From Chaetomium olivaceum (Eukaryota > Ascomycota > Sordariomycetes > Sordariales > Chaetomiaceae), in assembly GCA_039881045.1 (NCBI GenBank), contig JAYWVB010000044.1, forward strand, positions 1-64,000: DNA of 64,000 nucleotides, in the 5' to 3' direction. The translations under genes and the position numbers were made by a program. Positions 57,155-64,000 of the stretch are shown piece by piece. Position 1 is the first letter of the stretch. Each line of letters opens with the position of its first letter. The notes beneath the pieces are model-generated. The model worked only from the letters and a program-made list of their open reading frames with translations. It was not told the origin of the DNA and searched no databases.

Positions 57155-59648
57155 CTTGTCGATTTGCAGTTTCCCGATCGATCAATCTCTTCCGGCCACG
57201 GTCAAGGGATATCAGCAATATGTCGTGCTGATTCGAGGTCCGGCGTTGGGCGGCGTGGTTGTGGCTCTACACTTCGATACCCCAAGCGATTTCAAAAATT
57301 CGCGTGCGGCTGGTAGGGCTTGCAGTGGTTTTGCGGGGCGGATTATCTATGGCACCGATTCTCCGGGTGCCGACGGTTGCTTGGCGTTGAGCTTTCAGTG
57401 GGTCTATGCATCCTCAGCCATATGTGGCTGGTAGAGAAGCCACAACAGATGATGCAATCGAGCTGGCCCCGCCTACGTGTAAATTGATAAGAAAACCTTT
57501 GCGATAAACCCACGTGGGAAGTCTGCAACCCCACTCCCCTCCTATTCTTCCAAGAACCCTCTCGCCAAAGAAATCTCGGAGTCGAAATGCAAGCAAGACA
57601 AGAGAAAGAAGGAGAAGAAACAGAGTAAAGAAAGAGAAAAAGTAAATGCAGCAGAAACAGTTTCTTTTAGGCTTTCGGATAGCTTTTGTTTCGTTCCTAA
57701 TTAGTCGAAGGTTGATGTGGTCGACATCTACACTTGGGTTCGGCTTTCTTGCCAACCGATATGACGCCGAACAGATATTGGCGAGTCTTGTTGGTTTTGA
57801 TACCGCCACTGCCAATCTGGTCTCTTTTGGTCTCTTCTGGCTTGGGTTACAGTCCAGATGTTCTTCTGACGTTAAACACGTCATTGGTATTCGTGACAGC
57901 GTAGAAGTTACGGCACTCCCTTTTGTATCATCAACGTTCGATCTTGCTCTAATGGCGCGGATAATAAAGCCATGCAGGGACAAGGTAAGAAAGTGATTTC
58001 AGCTCCATGGTCTGAGAATCGGAAGTGCGAAGCCGGCCCGGATGTCGGAGTCACCTCTGTTTCCGTTTCTGAGGAGTGTGTCAACAACACTCACCAAGTC
58101 CAGACGAGACGATGAAATTGTCCGCCTTGGCCATGCGGCAGGGATGTCCGGTTCATATTTTGATGGCTAGCAGCCAGGCACGATGAGCACCGAGGCACCC
58201 CCAATGATGCGCGGTTGATAGCCAGAAATTTGATCTCAACCTCATCCCTCGTTCTCTTGTTTCCAATGGCTATTCCGCGGAGATGGACATCCCCCTTAAC
58301 ACCCCAATCAACGATACCTGATACTGTCTTCCGTTCCTCGCCCCGAGGAGTCCCAAGAGCTTCGGGGGCTCAGGAGAGATGACTTCGAGGCTCGGCTTCC
58401 TAATACTGTGTAAACGCGCCGCGCGTGGGGGGGAGGTTGCCAAGGGACGGGAATTCTGCCGGCGGGCGATCTTCGGCTGGCCGAGCCCGAAACCCAGATC
58501 TCCGCAACCTGCCATTTTTGCCTGTAAGGAGGTTTAGTGTTCAGAAAGACCCCTTCACTGTGCTTTTACCCCTGCGGTATTTCTCCGTGGGAATGCAAGG
58601 AGGTGCGGGAGGTCTCTGCAGTGTAAGCAGCGAGCCGCCGCTATCGCCCAGGCCTTATCCTACCCCACCAGCCCACCAGCTCCCACATCCCACCATTCCA
58701 TCCCACCATCCCCAACCAGATGCAACGCCCCGCGCCGGTTGGACCGACAGCTCCGTGTTACGTTCGAGAGCTCCCAGATGCGACAAACCGTGCGACGAGA
58801 TCAGCCAAATTGCTGCTTCCCGACTTTTTTGCCAATGTGGTCCCGAACCGTGTGGAACGCAGAATATCGGGGTTTGGTGCAAGAACAACGCATAGGTTCG
58901 CTAAGCCATTCCCAGCAGCTCTCGATTTCGGACTTCTCTCACTCCTGAGCCGCTTCTATCGGAAGACAGAGCTATTCTAACAAAGCCCATGGCACTGCTT
59001 GTTTTCTCTTTGCGAATTGGGAAAACGAGCCCAGTACATATGATTGTGGTTAGCCTCCCCTGTACCGTAGCACATACCGAGGGAGGTTCCGAATAACTGC
59101 CTGATATTGATCACGACGCTGAGGAGTTGAATGTAGATCAGTGTAGTGACGTAGGCAGTGTATGTATCTTAACGCGAGAGCAAAGCCAATGTCGCTCCCC
59201 AGGGCAAACTGATCACCGTTTTTGTTTACATCGCACATGTGGCGCATCTTAGGGTCCTTAGGTAGTTACAAATCCGGCGAAGGGCCTGCGGTATCCGGAG
59301 AAGTCGGAGGGCACAAAAGAGTTCGAAGGGGTTAACATCCCCGGTCCAAACTCTCTTCGGTGCCAGGGCATGCTAGTACGTAAAGGCGGGGTCCCTGAGT
59401 AAGCTGCTGCCCCTCGTCACAAATGCCCCTCGAGCTCCGGTCTTCTGCGCATCACTCATCGCCCCTGCCCGGTTGAAATACCATTAACCCCGAACCTCCT
59501 GGGTTGATCGGACTCCGATCACTTTTCCACCCGACTTGCTCGGACGACACAGCATTATCCCCCAATTTCCAGAAGCCTAGAGACCACCTCAATCGCCGTA
59601 TACCCTTGCCGACTCGACTTTGTACCTGGACAAAAACCCCTCGACAAG
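57155..59648. promoter_or_regulatory. 2.5-kb divergent region eL33 / G6PD
   Basis: Lies between divergent starts. A purine-rich tract (57590-57650) and a CCACC/CATCC-rich stretch (58655-58725) are visible. No gene with recognisable product. Confidence 0.4.
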
Positions 59649-61602
59649 ATGGCCTCAGACCTACATCCCGCTGGAGGGTGAGTGATCGAGCCCCGCCATT
59701 CATGACACAATTTTGGTGGGGCTAGGTTGCGCGACTTGGATAACTCAGCACGGCTGCGTCCAGGCTCAACTTTGGCTTCGCCGGCAGCAGAATGCTCCCC
59801 TGCGGGCGGATGCGCTGCTATCGGCCATGGATTCGAGACTTACGAGGCGGGCGCTGACGGTTTTGTAGTTCCATCGAGCTGAAGGAGAACACAGTCATTG
59901 TTGTCCTTGGCGCCTCCGGCGATCTTGCGAAGAAGAAGACGGTAGGCTCAATCAGGAACACTTTCCCAGAGCTCGGTGTGTGTACCAATTGGCTGACTTG
60001 TCCCAGTTTCCCGCCCTTTTCGGACTCGTAAGTTTGCGGCCTCCCCATCGTGAGCCCCGGAGAACCAAATGACTGAACGCCATGGCAGTATCGAAACCAG
60101 TTCCTACCCAAGGACATCAAGATCGTTGGCTATGCGCGGACAAAGATGGACCACGACGAGTACCTTCGTCGTGTCAAATCGTACATCAAGACGCCTACCA
60201 AGGACATCGAACAACAACTGGAGGAGTTCTGCAACCTGTGCACCTACGTTTCCGGCCAATATGACCGGGACGAGTCGTTCCTACAGCTCAACAAACACCT
60301 CGAGGAGCTCGAGCAGGGGAGGAAAGAGACCAACAGGCTGTTTTACATGGCCCTGCCCCCTAGCGTCTTCACTATCGTCTCGCAGCACCTGAAGAAGTGC
60401 TGCTACCCGACCAAGGGCGTTGCGCGCGTTATCGTATGTTGGACAATATGTTGAAAGGCTGCGTTAGTGGTATCACTGACATGACGATAGGTCGAGAAGC
60501 CGTTCGGCAAGGATTTGGCAAGCTCCCGCGAGCTCCAGAAGTCACTCGAGCCCGACTGGAAGGAGGACGAACTTTTCCGCATCGACCACTACCTCGGTAA
60601 GGAGATGGTGAAGAACATTCTCATCCTACGATTCGGCAACTCGTTTTTGGGCGCGACCTGGAACAGGCACCACATCGACAACGTGCAGATCACATTCAAG
60701 GAGCCTTTCGGCACCGAAGGGCGTGGCGGATACTTTGACGAGTTTGGCATCATTCGCGATGTCATGCAGAACCATCTGCTTCAAGTCTTGACCCTGCTCG
60801 CCATGGAGAGGCCCATCTCTTTCTCCTCGGAGGATATCCGTGACGAGAAGGTGCGGGTTCTCCGTGCGATCCCCGCCATCGAGCCCAAGAACGTCATCAT
60901 CGGCCAGTACGGGAAGTCGCTGGACGGCAGCAAGCCGTCATACAAAGAGGACGACACTGTGCCCAAGGACTCGCGGTGCCCGACGTTTTGCGCCCTTGTT
61001 GCCTACATTAAGAACGAGCGGTGGGATGGCGTCCCCTTCATCATGAAGGCGGGCAAGGCGCTCAATGAGCAAAAGACAGAGATCCGCGTTCAGTTCAAGG
61101 ACGTCACTTCCGGGATCTTTAAGGACATCCCGCGGAATGAGCTGGTCATGCGCATCCAGCCTAACGAAAGTGTCTACATCAAGATGAACTCGAAGCTCCC
61201 CGGCCTGACAATGCAGACGGTTGTCACAGAGCTCGACCTCACGTACCGGAGGCGGTTCTCTGACCTCAAGATCCCTGAGGCGTATGAATCGTTGATCCTG
61301 GACTGTTTGAAGGGCGATCACTCCAACTTTGTGAGAGACGATGAGCTCGACGCCAGCTGGAGGATCTTTACGCCTCTGCTGCACTACCTGGACGACAACA
61401 AAGAGATTATTCCTATGGAGTACCCATACGGTAAGTCAGATCAAGGACTAGTAGTGCCTAGGCGAAGACTAACTTATTTCTAGGCTCTCGTGGCCCTGCG
61501 GTGCTCGACGACTTCACATCATCCTACGGCTACAAGTTCAGTGACGCCGCTGGATACCAGTGGCCGACGACCTCGGCATTGCCGGGCAACAACAAGTTGT
61601 GA
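59649..61602 (+). CDS. ZWF1: Glucose-6-phosphate 1-dehydrogenase
   Basis: Six exons (59649-59677, 59869-59941, 60007-60027, 60089-60433, 60491-61430, 61484-61602) give 508 aa with all phases consistent. The NADP-binding fingerprint is VVLGASGDLAKKKTFPALFG, the substrate site is FRIDHYLGKEMVKN, and other conserved blocks are IVEKPFGKDLASS, LRFGNSFLGATWNR, FEPFGTEGRGGYFDEFGIIR-type, and KAGKALNEQKTEIR. The C-terminus YQWPTTSALPGNNKL matches fungal enzymes. It oxidises glucose-6-phosphate to 6-phosphogluconolactone in the cytosol, giving NADPH for the pentose phosphate pathway. Exon 3 is a 21-nt microexon coding seven residues of the fingerprint. No damage seen. Confidence 0.96.
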
Positions 61603-63442
61603 GTAACTTGTTGATGGTTTTGGAATACTCTCCAAATCTCAAGTTGAACACTGGTTAAGCGATGGCTTTCAACGCAGTTGAGCGCGCTACGCTACGAGTT
61701 CGATCACGCCGGATCCAAGCACATGTTGGGCCGGTGAAGCCAAATGTTTTGTTTTTTTTTTGGTCAAGGGACGTCACGCATGATGAGACCTATGACACGA
61801 GGAGGGCGCTATGCAATGCGGAAAAGGGGTGGATGACAGGCGGGTTTTCTAGGCCGCCAGTTGCGGTTGCAGCGGGTTTTATTTTCTTCATTGGCATCAC
61901 TGGTTGGTATCCGGCCAACAATCCATGTAGGAAAACAAGGACGACTTAGCTCTCTGGTGTTCAATATGCTGTTCCCGCACATTGCTCAGATGCCACCTTT
62001 TGAAGACACTGTACACAGGACATGCTGAGTCTGTAGCCCTAGACTTGTGTCGCGAGTTTAGCGTGCAAATGATAAGTGACCTCGTGGAACGGTTCAACAT
62101 CGTTAGCTTATCATTGGAAATATCGTTTCAGACAACAGGCCAGTTGAACCCTTCCAGGAATGAAGGCCAAGCGTAGAAGGATCCGGTCCGAGTTCGGCGA
62201 GCTTTCAGCTTTAAAATGACGTAGGTAGGAAGGTGAGGCCTCTGAAGGATGTAATCGCATTTGTACATCCCTCACAGAAATCCCGGATTGGTGGTTCACA
62301 TCCACTTTTTAGTCGGTATGTGTAACTATGTACCTAGATTCGTTTTACAGTAGAGAATCATTGCCGTGGAGCGAGGGCTCAGGAACCCTCCGGATCTAAT
62401 TACGGTGGTCCCAGATATAGAGAGAGACGCTACAACGGTAACCAGCGCAAAATGCTGCAGGTCATCGGTTTTTCTGTTGCTTGCTTCGGAATACAATGGC
62501 CGAGAGCGTGGGGGAAACAAATGCCCGCCGCACGCGCTTGGCATCGGGCTGACCCTTGGCATTTGACACAATGAACCTGGGCTGGGTCTCATACGCGAGG
62601 TACCTAAAATTGTGGCCCAACATTTCAGGCATCAATATCGGATCCCTGTTCCGCAGCCTTTGTCCCTGGTCCAAGGAGCGTGCATCCCGTTCTTTGAGAG
62701 CACTGGTACTTTCGCAGACGGCGATCGAAACCATCCACCACCACCACGTCGCGACGATTTCAGCCGCGACTTGAAAAAGAAATCGCCACTTCATCGATAA
62801 ATCCCACCGAGCGCGTTGCCTAGAAAGGCCTCTTATAGCACTGCGATACCGAATATTCTACTTGCGACAGTTAGGCGGCCGCCTAATAGAAAAGAGGCGG
62901 AAGTCGGAAGGCGGGTACGGGTTTGCGACCACCAGCCAACTTCGAAGCGGAATTTGGGGAACACTCAAACAGTCACCAACATTTGGCGCGGCGTACAGTC
63001 GGACCGGGGAGTGATGGGCCATTGCCTCGCTGGTCTTTGCCCTGTCTGCTGAGCTCATCACGACGCAACTGCAGGCAAGTGCAGGCGCACCAGCTGCTGC
63101 TGCTCAGCATTACGTTGGGGAGTTTGGACCTTTTTTTCGGGTTCACGATCTTTGCTGCATCCTACGCCAGCCCTCATCTTCCTCGCCTGGACGCGGAGTA
63201 TACATAAATCAAGTCGACGGCGACCGATCCGCCCACCGACCGCATGGAATTCGAAACCCGATCAATCCGACTCCATTCTCACCTCCCGCCCTTTTTCGCT
63301 TCACCTACCGCCAACACCTGAATCGCGCCGGCGACGAAAGGAATTTGGGAGGCATATTTGTCGGTCCCGGCGTGCTAGGAATCGTTCTCTTGAATTGCAC
63401 CGAACGAGAACAGCCCGCGCAGCGACCAGCGGTACTGTACGG
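61603..63442. other. 1.8-kb intergenic region, no gene seen
   Basis: Between two plus-strand genes; contains the G6PD 3' region and the MED14 promoter and leader. Nothing recognised. Confidence 0.45.
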
Positions 63443-64000
63443 ATGTTTCCTCGCGCGGAAGGCGATCCCAGAATGGACAACGGCGTACACAACAACAGCA
63501 ATACCACCCATCCGGACAAGACCAGAGCTTCCGTTGCCAACGGCGTCAGGGACGAGCGCGTGCCAGTCAACACAGAGCCCCCAGCGGGCGTTAAGGGGGC
63601 CGACAATGGACCGACCCCGGTTGGAGATTACAGCAAGCTGGAGAGCAGCTTGCAGGGTACCGGGATGGAGGAATCCGTGGACGAACTTCAACACATTACC
63701 GACGATGTCATGCCGCTGAGCCTGCTATTGACCAGACTGGCTCAATTCTCGCACATGAAGCTCCAGGAGCTTATCCTTGACTTGGCGTCGAAACCGCTCC
63801 CGGAGAATACACTGAACGGCAATGCTAAGGGCTTGATTAACAGCATAAATGGCAATGTGAATGCTGGCGTCAATGGTGCCCCCAAGCTCCCCAGTCCAGC
63901 TCTCGAAGACACATCACCCGAAAGCCTGAACAAGAAGACAATGATTTTGAAGTTCATTCAGGACCTGCACTCGAGATGGGTCAAGGCGTTAGTTATCACA
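63443..64000 (+). CDS. MED14: MED14/RGR1 Mediator subunit (5' part)
   Basis: An open frame starts at 63443 or, ten codons later, 63473 (MDNGVHNNSNTTHPDK) and runs to the window edge. After a polar N-terminus the reading ELQHITDDVMPLSLLLTRLA, QFSHMKLQELILDLASKPLP and KKTMILKFIQDLHSRWVKAL is the conserved N-terminal MED14 domain. MED14 is the Mediator backbone linking head, middle and tail modules in RNA polymerase II transcription. The gene is truncated by the end of the window, so its length cannot be judged. The second ATG may be the true start. Confidence 0.88.
   Translation, partial: MFPRAEGDPRMDNGVHNNSNTTHPDKTRASVANGVRDERVPVNTEPPAGVKGADNGPTPVGDYSKLESSLQGTGMEESVDELQHITDDVMPLSLLLTRLAQFSHMKLQELILDLASKPLPENTLNGNAKGLINSINGNVNAGVNGAPKLPSPALEDTSPESLNKKTMILKFIQDLHSRWVKALVIT

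Noticed and set aside
57414..57983. Minus-strand reading of 189 codons with a hydrophobic stretch (CIYFFSFFTLFLLLLSLVLL)
   Set aside because: The hydrophobic stretch comes from antisense of a purine-rich tract; there is no domain or splice context, and it sits in the divergent promoter of eL33 and G6PD.

Overview
The window looks like a chromosomal segment of a filamentous ascomycete, most likely a Sordariomycete in the Sordariales (Chaetomiaceae would fit). The genes are GC-rich and carry short introns (47-137 bp) with GTRNGT-like donors, CTAAC/CTGAC-type branch points and CAG/TAG acceptors. Gene content is also typical of filamentous fungi: PalC, a fungal MOB protein, AflR-type zinc cluster factor, a DUF2406 protein, fungal ERB1/FUN30/VMA21 and a Crypton recombinase.

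Layout. 0-2.2 kb: AT-rich, RIP-like ground with an ankyrin pseudogene. 2.2-3.1 kb (-): single-pass membrane protein. 3.8-4.9 kb (-): prohibitin PHB2. 5.5-6.8 kb (+): CstF-64/RNA15 mRNA 3'-end factor. 7.5-10.0 kb (-): CorA/MNR2-type Mg transporter. 11.4-12.2 kb (+): DUF3237 protein. 12.5-13.8 kb (-): MOB/phocein protein. 14.8-16.1 kb (+): LEO1. 16.3-19.3 kb: Crypton DNA transposon. 19.4-20.9 kb (-): palC. 21.4-23.2 kb (+): ALG6. 25.0-26.6 kb (+): cupredoxin-like membrane protein. 28.6-29.8 kb (+): SURF4/ERV29 cargo receptor. 30.6-32.0 kb (-): Zn2Cys6 factor. 33.0-35.8 kb (+): ERB1. 36.3-37.7 kb (-): secreted SGNH hydrolase. 38.7-39.4 kb (-): 240-aa unknown. 43.1-45.2 kb (-): DUF3336-patatin protein without the usual nucleophile. 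46.3-49.3 kb (-): FUN30 remodeller. 50.0-50.5 kb (+): VMA21. 51.3-52.8 kb (-): DUF2406 protein. 56.4-57.2 kb (-): ribosomal protein eL33. 59.6-61.6 kb (+): glucose-6-phosphate dehydrogenase. 63.4 kb to the end (+): 5' part of MED14.

Most genes are unrelated housekeeping functions (transcription, ribosome biogenesis, the secretory pathway, ion and pH homeostasis, pentose phosphate pathway). I see no biosynthetic cluster or operon-like logic. They alternate in strand, so many gaps are divergent promoters or convergent 3' regions.

Two things stand out. First, a nearly full-length Crypton element lies between LEO1 and palC, with a CBF3/Ndc10-like tyrosine recombinase domain, a GCR1_C domain, and candidate subterminal repeats near telomere-like motifs. 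Second, about a dozen single-base frameshifts interrupt otherwise well conserved genes (ERB1, LEO1, VMA21, FUN30, ERV29 and others). Most lie in short G/C runs, and each gene returns to an exact codon multiple when the shift is undone. The simplest reading is homopolymer error in the underlying sequence, not pseudogenization. All gene models here were derived by eye from reading frames, splice signals and remembered family conservation; no database search was run.
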